Source: Nostoc linckia z4
Lineage (GTDB): Bacteria > Cyanobacteriota > Cyanobacteriia > Cyanobacteriales > Nostocaceae
DNA length: 64,000 bases
Assembly: GCF_002608075.1 (NCBI RefSeq)
Contig: NZ_LAHA01000033.1
Location: 1-64,000, forward strand
Reading direction: 5' to 3'
Shown: piece after piece, positions 18,225-25,635 of the stretch
Numbering within the stretch: position 1 is the stretch's first letter
How the letters are laid out: every line of letters begins with the position of its first letter
Translations under genes and position numbers: made by a program
The notes under the pieces: generated by a model
What the model was told of the DNA's origin: nothing
Database searches by the model: none
The model's input: the letters and a program-made list of their open reading frames with translations, nothing else

Positions 18225-18851
18225 TTATCTGAATACTATCTTGGCTTCTTCAGGATAGTCGGTGCAAATCATCAAATTAGGATATTGAATAATTGGAAGT
18301 GTATTGAGATATTTCCAAAAAGATAGATATTCTCGATGATGTAATTCAGGGGAAACCAGACAAACCTGCTTGCCGTGCTGAAGATACTTTGTAATTATTT
18401 GCTCGTTTACCCAATCACTTAAAAAGCAATCAATCCAAATCCCTACTGCTTGTTCTTGAAAATAAGGAGTAGGTTCAAATTCGCTTTCACGAGTAAAAAT
18501 GCGGAATCCTTGATTCAACCATAACCATGCATCTGTCAAAGACATATCAAACACAAAATAATTTGTTATTGAATATTTTTCTAGTAAAACTTTGAGGCGT
18601 GTTTGTAAGCCATCTGACTTAATATTAAGTGCAAGCGGCAAATCATTATCATATTCACGATAGAGTTGGAAAAATTTTTCTACTGTAATTTCTTCACCAA
18701 CTGGCGGATCATGAGAGATAACTAGTTCTCCTGCTAAATCACGCAAGTCTGTTTCAGTTCCGAAAGCCAATTTAAAAGAGCGATGAAAAGCAACCTCTTG
18801 ATTCTTTTCGTGATTGCCTTTCCAGTAACCTCGATGGCTTAAAATTTGCAT
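18225..18851 (-). CDS. Glycerophosphodiester phosphodiesterase-like (TIM-barrel) protein
   Basis: About 208 residues from the ATG at 18851; the longer frame to 18899 needs a TTG start and lacks the family beginning. The N-terminus ILSHRGYWKG carries the GDPD His-Arg-Gly, then TETDLRD (acidic pair) and LVISHDPP (second catalytic His-Asp), so the GDPD active site looks present although the spacing and the rest are diverged. These enzymes usually hydrolyse glycerophosphodiesters with a divalent metal. No signal peptide, so it probably acts in the cytoplasm. It sits between the WavE and HAD genes and may use a phosphodiester intermediate of the same pathway (inference). Confidence 0.8.
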   Translation of the reverse strand: MQILSHRGYWKGNHEKNQEVAFHRSFKLAFGTETDLRDLAGELVISHDPPVGEEITVEKFFQLYREYDNDLPLALNIKSDGLQTRLKVLLEKYSITNYFVFDMSLTDAWLWLNQGFRIFTRESEFEPTPYFQEQAVGIWIDCFLSDWVNEQIITKYLQHGKQVCLVSPELHHREYLSFWKYLNTLPIIQYPNLMICTDYPEEAKIVFR

Positions 18852-18902
18852 TACTGAGTTAAACCTATTCAGAAAATTAAATAAGATAGCAATTGTCAAT
18901 TT

Positions 18903-19943
18903 TTAGTATGCTCTAAAAAGCTTATAAAACTTTTTCAAGAGTGCTGTAGCTATTAATATGATGAGATACCCAGAGCATGTGAATAACTTTATACAAATAG
19001 CTTTAGAATTGTGTATAAACGATGCAAGAAACGACCGATAAGCTAAAAGCGTAATATTTTTATGCAGGCAATACTCTTGATATAGATTCAACCATTTATT
19101 AAAGTTGTATGTGTAGCTTAACCCATAACATAAAATTTTTTGTGGTAAAACAACACCAGCTTGTTCAGGATCAAGAAAAATAAAATTATTAATCAGAGAA
19201 AGCTCGGATTGAAAGACTAGTAAAGGATTAGCATCAAAATTCCAATTTAGTTCAATTGGAATTCCAGACTTATTTAAGCACTTGATCCACAAGTACTGTT
19301 CTGGGTAGTATCTAATTTTACAACCCCAGAAGTAGTGCATAATAAATGTATTTGATCTATATTCAACCCAGCTAGTGGTTTCATAATCTGGTGCTAAGGG
19401 AATATCAAATAAATAAAGAATATCCTCTGTAAATCCAAAGTAGAAGATATCACTTGGATGAAATAAAAGCGGTGCTTTTACGGGATCTCTTGAATAGATG
19501 GCACAGGTAAGAATTCTTCCTCTAAAAATCTTGAATTGTTGAAGTCGCTCATTGTATTGCCCAAAGTAAGACAAAAATCCTGTACCTTGAAAAATGCAAT
19601 CAGTCCGTATTTTTAGCGCGTATTCTCGCTTTACCCTCGACAATCCTTCTCTTGTAGAAACAATTTGTCGATTGATGTTGTTGGGTTCACCATCAGGACG
19701 GATAAAATTGCCAGGATCTTCATTTTCGACAAGAATATCAAAGTTTAAACTGGATACATCTGACCCTTTCCAAGTGGAAAGAATAATTTCTGCATCCGGT
19801 AGGTAATGACGAATACTTTTGAGACACTGTTCAGTTAATCGTTCCTCAAAAGAGTCATTTGGCTTGCCAACAATGGGACCTTGAACAACGACAGATAACT
19901 GTTTAGCTATTTCTCCTACTAATGCAGAAGTATTATTATTCAT
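18903..19943 (-). CDS. WavE-family glycan synthesis protein (first copy)
   Basis: A 346-residue WavE-family protein, paralog of the gene at 14734-15717. It begins MNNNTSALVGEIAKQLSVVV at 19943 and shows QGPIVGKPND, AEIILSTWKGS, NRQIVSTREGL and YALKIRTDCIF, all matching the paralog. A C-terminal hydrophobic segment (SGYLIILIATALLKKFYKL) suggests membrane association. The reading frame stays open upstream to 20357 through a tnpB fragment, giving a potential 484-residue fusion, but the ATG at 19943 restores the family N-terminus, so I annotate from there. It heads the minus-strand operon. Confidence 0.82.
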   Translation of the reverse strand: MNNNTSALVGEIAKQLSVVVQGPIVGKPNDSFEERLTEQCLKSIRHYLPDAEIILSTWKGSDVSSLNFDILVENEDPGNFIRPDGEPNNINRQIVSTREGLSRVKREYALKIRTDCIFQGTGFLSYFGQYNERLQQFKIFRGRILTCAIYSRDPVKAPLLFHPSDIFYFGFTEDILYLFDIPLAPDYETTSWVEYRSNTFIMHYFWGCKIRYYPEQYLWIKCLNKSGIPIELNWNFDANPLLVFQSELSLINNFIFLDPEQAGVVLPQKILCYGLSYTYNFNKWLNLYQEYCLHKNITLLAYRSFLASFIHNSKAICIKLFTCSGYLIILIATALLKKFYKLFRAY

Positions 19944-19994
19944 AGAATAAATTAAGTACAACAAATAAAATACATCGGATGCCACAGTATTGGT

Positions 19995-20525
19995 TCTATA
20001 GACAAACTCCGCATAAAAGCAACGATTTCTAGGTAGAATCCTTAACTCTTTTATGTCCTCAAAATTTAGGTTTGATGGCATAGGTAGAGTGAAAGAATCT
20101 AGTTTAAACCATACTTTTACTTGAGAACCAAGAGGTATTCTGATTTGTCCGTCTTTTAGCTTTAATGCTTGCTTAGGGTAGCTGATTATTTTGAAACCTT
20201 TTTTTCTATATCTTGGTGGTTTTGGTTTGTTTGCCAGTTCACCACGTCTATAAGAAGCATTAAGCTGCTTAAAAGATGCAAACGACTCATACACAGCACG
20301 GCATAACTGTTGTGCTGCTTGAGAGTACAGGGTTTGAAAGTGACGGGTTGATTTCATCTCACTATCTAGCTCAAATTTGGTTATATAGCGTTTCGCCTTG
20401 AACCAGATTTGACGAGCGTAGTAGATAGCGTAATTTGATAATTTATTTGATTCTGAACAAATAAATTCTCAAATTGATTTTAAGTCTTTGTCAGCATAAA
20501 TCAATACTTGTTGACACCCGTACAA
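19995..20525 (-). pseudogene. tnpB 5' fragment (IS200/IS605 family), truncated
   Basis: The translation from 20525 reads YGCQQVLIYADKDLKSI, then a stop (TGA, plus-strand 20469-20471), then EFICSESNKLSNYAIYYARQ, YITKFELDSEMKST, LYSQAAQQLCRAVYESFAS, PPRYRKKGFKIISYPKQALK and LRILPRNRCFYAEFVY. This is the N-terminal part of a cyanobacterial TnpB (IS891/IS1136/IS1341 type). A strong AAGGAGG ribosome binding site (reverse complement at 20534-20540) precedes a TTG start. The catalytic RuvC region and the right end with its omega RNA are missing; the fragment runs into the WavE start. One internal stop plus truncation makes it dead as a nuclease. Confidence 0.8.
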
Positions 20526-20632
20526 ATAAATCACCTCCTTATTGTTAATAATTAACCAATCAATTAGCTATTCCTTGTGTTAAGGTCTCGTGGATTAAGC
20601 TGAATCTATTCGGCTATTTGCTTATATCGTCC

Positions 20633-20656
20633 GCATAAATTACGGGGGATTTATGC
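20633..20656 (-). repeat. Hairpin, probable IS200/IS605 left-end structure
   Basis: Perfect 8-bp arms GCATAAAT / ATTTATGC flank TACGGGGG, about 110 bp upstream of the tnpB fragment. Subterminal hairpins at this position are typical of IS200/IS605 elements (TnpA binding sites), but I cannot show the end itself. Confidence 0.4.
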
Positions 20657-21091
20657 ATCACGAGTCTACGAATTTAAACTGTTTGTTGATTGGCAGTTTT
20701 GATTTATGGACATCATATTATCTGGAGAGATACTCAATTGCAACTCATATGCAACTCAGATGCAACTTGAAAGTATTGGACAAATATAAGCTGATACATG
20801 CCTAAATCAGATATTTTCGCTTGTGGGCTGTCCAGGATCAAGAGTTCAAAGTCCAAGCCCGCTAACAATCCCACGGCAAAATCGCCCCCCAAAAGCCGCG
20901 CCAAAAGTATTGCAAGGGAAATGTAGCCATTGGTGTGGCGATGGAGATTGTAAGCGATTGTGGCGGGGGTAAGGGAAAGTGATCGCCCAATACCCAATAC
21001 CCAATGCCAAGATTGAGAATTAATAATCTAAGTATTAGCCAGAGGATAAACTAGATCACACACACAACCTATTTATCCCTGTTGTGTCACT
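20657..21091. other. Non-coding or decayed region between IS remnants
   Basis: No gene is supported. A minus-strand frame at 20734-20997 gives a leucine/alanine-rich sequence of no recognised family, with a CCCAATACCCAATACCCAATGCC tandem repeat just beyond its start (20987-21008). I regard it as chance or decayed sequence. Confidence 0.35.
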
Positions 21092-21313
21092 TTAGGCAGA
21101 GGAAAAATAGAATTCAGGGTGAGCCAGGAAGGTGAAAATTGGAGAAGTTAGCCTATAAACAATGGATTGAAGTTTAGAAAAATCATTAGAAAGCTCAGGA
21201 ATGGAAAAAACTGTTAACCAGGGATATATAAGGTTAAATAAAACGAAAGGTTGAATAACTAAACGCAGATTGTTGAGAATATTCTTCCAACCTTTACCAT
21301 TATCCCACCCTGA
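21092..21313 (-). pseudogene. Transposase 3' fragment (IS4/DDE-like)
   Basis: A frame without a start codon reads, from 21313 down to the TAA at 21092: SGWDNGKGWKNILNNLRLVI, then QPFVLFNLIYPWLTVFSIPE, then LSNDFSKLQSIVYRLTSPIF, then TFLAHPEFYFSSA and stop, about 73 codons with no interruption. WKNILNNLRL..QPF and the FYFSSA ending resemble C-termini of cyanobacterial DDE transposases, to my recollection of the IS4-like group. Its 5' boundary is a TGACTGTTGACTG repeat. Confidence 0.6.
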
Positions 21314-21340
21314 CTGTTGACTGTTGTCGATTCTTTACAA

Positions 21341-21712
21341 ATGGACAAATTTATGAATGATAAACAAACTGATTTAGAAACGCAAAACCAAACATCTTCT
21401 AATACTCATCTTATTGCAATGGGATTGGGTGCAGTAGGAGGTGGAATTGCTGGAGCGGCATTAGGCCGGTCAATTGGTGGTAAGGTTGGTGCTGGCATTG
21501 GTGGCGTTGCAGGAGCAATTACTGGTGGAGTTGCAGGCAATAAACTAGCACAATACGCCGAGGAATTGATTCACGAACTCCAGCCTACAGTTAAGTTGGG
21601 ATTAGGAGCCAATAGCAAACCAATTGAATTACCCCGTCACTACAGTTGGGAAGAATTACAAGCACTATCAAAACCCCCTGAGGCTGGGATTGCTTCCCTA
21701 CACTCCGTTTAG
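21341..21712 (+). CDS. Glycine-zipper hypothetical protein
   Basis: About 123 residues from ATG 21341, or 119 from ATG 21353; the longer TTG start at 21317 lies in a repeat. The centre, LIAMGLGAVGGGIAGAALGR followed by SIGGKVGAGIGGVAGAITGG, is a glycine-zipper motif of GxxxG repeats that could insert in a membrane as a helical hairpin. The C-terminus PRHYSWEELQALSKPPEAG is polar. Similar small glycine-zipper proteins are common in cyanobacteria and of unknown function. It stands alone between an IS remnant and a MITE. Confidence 0.65.
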   Translation: MDKFMNDKQTDLETQNQTSSNTHLIAMGLGAVGGGIAGAALGRSIGGKVGAGIGGVAGAITGGVAGNKLAQYAEELIHELQPTVKLGLGANSKPIELPRHYSWEELQALSKPPEAGIASLHSV

Positions 21713-21737
21713 GTCGTAAGTTCTATAAGTATCTGTA

Positions 21738-21865
21738 GTGGCGTGACAAGTTTTAAATATTACAATAAATTTTATTGTGGGATGGGTGTCCTCACCTGTC
21801 AGGGCGGGCAGGATGCCCACCCCACAACAGTTTAGTATTGCACTATTTTAGCTGTGTCAGTCCAG
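21738..21865 (+). mobile_element. MITE-like element with TA flanks, copy A
   Basis: This 128-bp sequence begins GTGGCGTGACAAG, ends TAGCTGTGTCAGTCCAG and is flanked by TA on both sides. It matches the element at 51698-51829 over its length, including GTGGGATGGGTGTCCTCACC and GGGCGGGCAGGATGCCCACC. Ends are imperfect inverted repeats. TA duplications suggest an IS630/Tc1-type transposase in trans (inference). Confidence 0.7.
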
Positions 21866-22074
21866 TAGGGTGTGTTATGGCGTAGCCTAACGCACCTACG
21901 TGTATTTCTCCAAATCAAATAAGAATCCTAGATGAATTTTTAATGCTAAACTGTAGCCTCAAAACCCCGATCGCTACCTATACGAACATGGGATAATTTA
22001 ACATAACCCTTATTCGCACATTTTTTACGTAGATTTAACCAAATTACAGTCAAAAAAAGTAAATTAATTAACTT

Positions 22075-23199
22075 ATGGTTACTAAGACGTATGATAATTC
22101 ACATTTCGATGAAAGTACTAACGGGGTTGTGGTGATGGTCGAGCCATACAGCCAAAAACAGCAAATACAGCAAGTTGTTTACCGGATTTTAGACGCCAAT
22201 TTAGACCGCGCTCGTGAGGGCTTGCGAATTATTGAAGAATGGTGTCGCTTTGGCTTGAATAATGCCCAATTTGCTCTTGAATGTAAGCGTTTGCGGCAAG
22301 AACTAGCCAAGTGGCATACCCCAGAATTGCGGGCGGCGCGAGATACACCAGGCGATCCGGGGACTGAGTTAACCCATCCTCAGGAAGAAGAACGAGTTAG
22401 TATAAAATCGGTGTTGCAAGCTAACTTTTGTCGGATAGAAGAAGCATTGCGAGTGCTGGAAGAATATAGCAAGCTTCACCAGCAAAGTATGGCCAAAGCT
22501 TGTAAGCAAATGCGTTATCAAGTCTACACCCTAGAAAGTAATTTAATGGGTTATCAGCGCCATCAATTATTATGGCGATCGCGTTTGTATCTTGTTACTT
22601 CCCCTAGTGAAAATTTATTGAACAATGTGGAAGCTGCACTCAAAGGTGGATTAACCCTCGTACAATACCGCGACAAAAACGCTGATGATTCTTTGCGTCT
22701 AGAACAAGCCAAAAAACTGCGGCAGTTATGCCACATTTACGGCGCTTTGTTTATCATCAACGATCGCGTAGATTTAGCATTAGCCGTGGATGCCGATGGA
22801 GTGCATCTAGGACAACAAGATATGTCCGTTACCGTTGCTAGGCAACTACTCGGTTCCCAGCGCATCATAGGTCTTTCCACCACAAATGCAGAAGAAATGC
22901 AACGCGCACTCACTGAAGGTGCAGATTACATTGGCGTGGGGCCAGTTTATGAAACTCCTACAAAAGTAGGTAAAGCAGCCACAGGACTAGAATATGTCAG
23001 CTATGCAGCGAAAAATTGCTCAATTCCCTGGTTTGCCATTGGAGGAATAGATGCAAATAATATTAATGATGTCATCGATGCAGGAGCTGAACGTATCGCA
23101 GTAGTGCGATCGCTCATGCAAGCCGAACAGCCTACTTTAGTAACCCAATATTTACTTTCTCAACTCAATCGTATTAAACCAGAAGTCATTAGTCATTAG
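22075..23199 (+). CDS. thiE: Thiamine phosphate synthase with cyanobacterial N-terminal domain
   Basis: A 374-residue ThiE that joins HMP pyrophosphate and the thiazole phosphate to form thiamine phosphate. Residues 30-160 are the cyanobacteria-specific N-terminal domain (RILDANLDRAREGLRIIEEW). The TIM-barrel ThiE domain follows: LYLVTSP, LVQYRDKN, FIINDRVDLALAVDADGVHL, IGLSTTNAEEM, DYIGVGPVYETPTK and WFAIGGID. The final residues EVISH and the stop are encoded by a CATTAGT tandem repeat (23187-23223), so the natural end has been replaced or extended by repeat DNA. thiS follows 163 bp later. No TPP riboswitch is visible upstream. Confidence 0.95.
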   Translation: MVTKTYDNSHFDESTNGVVVMVEPYSQKQQIQQVVYRILDANLDRAREGLRIIEEWCRFGLNNAQFALECKRLRQELAKWHTPELRAARDTPGDPGTELTHPQEEERVSIKSVLQANFCRIEEALRVLEEYSKLHQQSMAKACKQMRYQVYTLESNLMGYQRHQLLWRSRLYLVTSPSENLLNNVEAALKGGLTLVQYRDKNADDSLRLEQAKKLRQLCHIYGALFIINDRVDLALAVDADGVHLGQQDMSVTVARQLLGSQRIIGLSTTNAEEMQRALTEGADYIGVGPVYETPTKVGKAATGLEYVSYAAKNCSIPWFAIGGIDANNINDVIDAGAERIAVVRSLMQAEQPTLVTQYLLSQLNRIKPEVISH

Positions 23200-23340
23200 T
23201 CATTAGTCATTAGGCATTAGTCATTATTCATTGGGGAAAAAAGGGAGTGTTGACTGTTGACTGATGACTGACAAGTGATTATTCTCCCCTACCTCCCCAT
23301 CTCCCTAGTCCCCCCACCTCCCATGCCCCATCCCCCATGC
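23187..23340 (+). repeat. CATTAGT array and other tandem repeats between thiE and thiS
   Basis: Five CATTAGT-like 7-bp units begin inside the thiE 3' end and continue to 23223, followed by TGTTGACTG and CCCCATCTCC/CCCATGCCC units to about 23340. The thiE stop codon is inside the first array. Confidence 0.8.
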
Positions 23341-23362
23341 CCAATTCCCCAATCCCCAATTT

Positions 23363-23572
23363 ATGAATGAGATTACGATTCAGATAAATGGTGAAAGCCG
23401 TGGCTGTTTGTCTGGAATTCTTTTAACTGATTTACTGCAACAGTTGGGTTTCAATCCGCGTTTAGTGGCGGTGGAGTATAACGGCGAAATTTTACACCGC
23501 CAGTTTTGGCCAGAAACAAAAATCCAGTCAGGCGATCGCCTAGAAGTGGTTACTATTGTTGGTGGTGGTTAA
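23363..23572 (+). CDS. thiS: Sulfur carrier protein ThiS
   Basis: A 69-residue ubiquitin-like protein that carries sulfur as a C-terminal thiocarboxylate for the thiazole part of thiamine. It begins MNEITIQINGESRGC and ends with the required glycines (VTIVGGG). Length is typical. It follows thiE, separated by a repeat spacer, which supports the assignment. Confidence 0.92.
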   Translation: MNEITIQINGESRGCLSGILLTDLLQQLGFNPRLVAVEYNGEILHRQFWPETKIQSGDRLEVVTIVGGG

Positions 23573-23637
23573 TTAACTTTAGCCACACAATTTTAGATTT
23601 TGGATTTTAGATTAAATAATCCAAAATTTAAAATTCA

Positions 23638-24543
23638 TTAATTTGTCATTAATCCCAAATCCTTGAGGCTGCGTCGTGTAATTTCGATGCGGGCGGGTGC
23701 ATCTTCTGGCTTATACATATCAAGAGTTGTTGCGAAATAGTAAACGTTTTTGTTTTGTTCTAAATAACCTACGAACCAACCGATATTTGGTTTGGAAATC
23801 GTTAACCATCCAGTTTTTCCCCGCAATGTGTAGTCCGGAGTTTGTTCGCGAATCATAATGTCTTTGACAAGATTTATGCTTCGTTGGGAAAAAGGCAAAT
23901 CGCTTTGATATAACTGTTGCAAAAACTTGATTTGCTGTTGGGGTGTAATTTGCAATGGCCCTTGTAACCAAAAGCGATCGATGTCTGCGGTAGTACCAAT
24001 TTGACGGTTACCGTAGCCTACTTTATTAATAAATTGCTGCATCTTTTCATATCCGATTCTACGTGCCAAAACTTGATAGAACCAAACAGTTGAATCTTTA
24101 AAAGCTTGACGCAAATTTGTATCACGATTCCAAGCATCGATTTCTCGCACAATTCCATCCCAAGTTAAAACTGCTACATCATCACGAATTACACCTGTTT
24201 CTAGCGCCACCAAAGAGTTAAAAATTTTGAATGTGGAAGCTGGAGGAACGGTAGTTGCATTACGTTGAGAATTATATTCATAAGTGCGCTTGTTGTTGGA
24301 GTCGTAAATCAAGATTGAGCCTTCACGCCCAAATTCTTGAAAATGTCGCTTGAAATTAGATGTTTTCACAGTCAACATTGCTGGACTTTCAGATGGATTT
24401 GCAGTTGGTTGAGCCTGAACGTACATTCTGCCAAAATTCATCACACTCAATACAGCAAAACATCCAATAACTGTGAAAAGAAAAACTGGCTTTGGCTGAA
24501 TCTGTCGAATAAATTGCAATCCAGTAGATAAGATATTTTTCAT
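23638..24543 (-). CDS. Class D beta-lactamase-like serine hydrolase
   Basis: A 301-residue OXA-type enzyme counted from ATG 24543; a longer TTG frame to 24582 exists. It has an N-terminal membrane segment or uncleaved signal (residues 19-36), then S-T-F-K (103-106, catalytic Ser and Lys), S-T-V (151-153), Y-G-N (177-179), W-L-Q-G (192-195) and K-T-G (243-245): all class D motifs in the right order. It should act on beta-lactams in the periplasm, anchored or secreted. A chromosomal cyanobacterial copy may have a cell-wall role instead. It is monocistronic; the upstream region has two MITE-like elements. Confidence 0.88.
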   Translation of the reverse strand: MKNILSTGLQFIRQIQPKPVFLFTVIGCFAVLSVMNFGRMYVQAQPTANPSESPAMLTVKTSNFKRHFQEFGREGSILIYDSNNKRTYEYNSQRNATTVPPASTFKIFNSLVALETGVIRDDVAVLTWDGIVREIDAWNRDTNLRQAFKDSTVWFYQVLARRIGYEKMQQFINKVGYGNRQIGTTADIDRFWLQGPLQITPQQQIKFLQQLYQSDLPFSQRSINLVKDIMIREQTPDYTLRGKTGWLTISKPNIGWFVGYLEQNKNVYYFATTLDMYKPEDAPARIEITRRSLKDLGLMTN

Positions 24544-24598
24544 TGCAGTTAATTGAATCACAAGCGTGATTCTACACCGCAATTTTGCTCTATTCCGG

Positions 24599-24745
24599 AA
24601 ATAAGTAGAACGGTGTAAATAATTAAAGGTTTGTAGTAAGGACTTTAGTCCTTATTAGAGGACTAAAGTCCTTACTACGGACTAAATGCCAAGTTTTTTA
24701 CATTCCTTTACATAGTTTGGTTTTTTCAAATCGTTCTACTTATTT
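24599..24745 (+). mobile_element. MITE-like element with 14-bp perfect inverted ends and central hairpin
   Basis: The ends AAATAAGTAGAACG (24599-24612) and CGTTCTACTTATTT (24732-24745) are perfect inverted repeats. Inside is a hairpin with 19-bp perfect arms (GTAGTAAGGACTTTAGTCC at 24633-24651; complement at 24660-24678) and an 8-nt loop. There is no coding capacity. It lies 56 bp upstream of the beta-lactamase start and could affect its transcription. Confidence 0.65.
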
Positions 24746-24773
24746 GCTGTACTATTGATAAAATTTTTTGCAA

Positions 24774-24895
24774 TATAGCAGTCCAATTTTATTAATGAAT
24801 TTATCTGTATAGGCAGGCAAGAGGCAATAGGCAATAGGGTTGTAAAAGAGTAAAGTGACGGAATTTTGTTCAAAAATAAAATAGGATTGCTATAT
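24774..24895 (+). mobile_element. MITE-like element, TATAGCAATCC family, copy 3
   Basis: The left end starts TATAGCAGTCCAATTTTATT; the reverse complement of the right end starts TATAGCAATCCTATTTTATT, with about 22 of 26 bases alike. The interior contains an AGGCAATAGGCAATAGG repeat. It is the best-preserved member of the family and lies 28 bp from the previous element. Confidence 0.7.
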
Positions 24896-24939
24896 CTAAA
24901 TGTATAGCATTATAAAGAGTATATTTTTTAATTTATTAA

Positions 24940-25437
24940 TTAAAATTCTATTGCTTTGTTACTGACATATACATTAATTTCATTTTCTGTTCTATATCTG
25001 ACTACTTTAGCGAAATTTTTAGCATGATATTCACTAGTAAAAATACCAATAATGTATTTACCATTTTTAGTTGGAGATATACCACCTACTTTACAGAATT
25101 CAGATTTAACTAGGGGATATAAGTATTTTTTGTCATCAATAGAAACGAACCAGCCTTTTTTTATTGTTCCATTTTTGATGTCAGGGCTTACACAATAACC
25201 GTTTACAGGAAACTCGGCATTACCTTCTAAATGTTTTAGAAGAGAGTCAGTAGCAGTATTATGTTCTGCTAGGGTAGCTTGTTGCACAGCAACCCAAAAC
25301 CCACCTACTGTAGTGATTAAGCCGATAATCTTAAGAATTCCCAAAATAGTAATTGGTTCAGCTTTTACGGGCTTAGGAAAGGAAACAATTAACATTAAAC
25401 CTACGCATAAACCAGCAATCATTTTTTTGATTTTCAT
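24940..25437 (-). CDS. Secreted hypothetical protein
   Basis: A 165-residue protein with a clear N-terminal signal peptide (MKIKKMIAGLCVGLMLIVSF, cleavage likely after VKA near 26). A second hydrophobic stretch (ILGILKIIGLITTVGGFWVA) follows. The C-terminal part has two cysteines and mixed beta content. I do not recognise a family. Neighbours are MITEs downstream and a GT4 gene upstream on the same strand, with a 200-bp gap. Confidence 0.6.
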   Translation of the reverse strand: MKIKKMIAGLCVGLMLIVSFPKPVKAEPITILGILKIIGLITTVGGFWVAVQQATLAEHNTATDSLLKHLEGNAEFPVNGYCVSPDIKNGTIKKGWFVSIDDKKYLYPLVKSEFCKVGGISPTKNGKYIIGIFTSEYHAKNFAKVVRYRTENEINVYVSNKAIEF

Positions 25438-25635
25438 GATTGAATTTAAATGTAGTGAATGTATCTCAACTTTAGTCAGTGTTATTCTACAGTATTGGAT
25501 TTTATAAAGAAGAAATGATTAATCTTGTTTATAATTTTCTATCCCTAATATCAAATATGCTGAACGATTTGAAAAATCTGTTCAGCAATTCAATTGAATT
25601 CTGTGAAAATTTATTAAGTGAGGTGTTAATTAATC

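Noticed and set aside
20734..20997. Minus-strand 87-residue frame between IS remnants
   Set aside because: No family resemblance, unusual composition, no clear leader sequence, and a position in decayed DNA.
21960..22074. TPP riboswitch upstream of thiE
   Set aside because: I looked for the conserved CTGAGA and ACCTGATC-type elements and found none.
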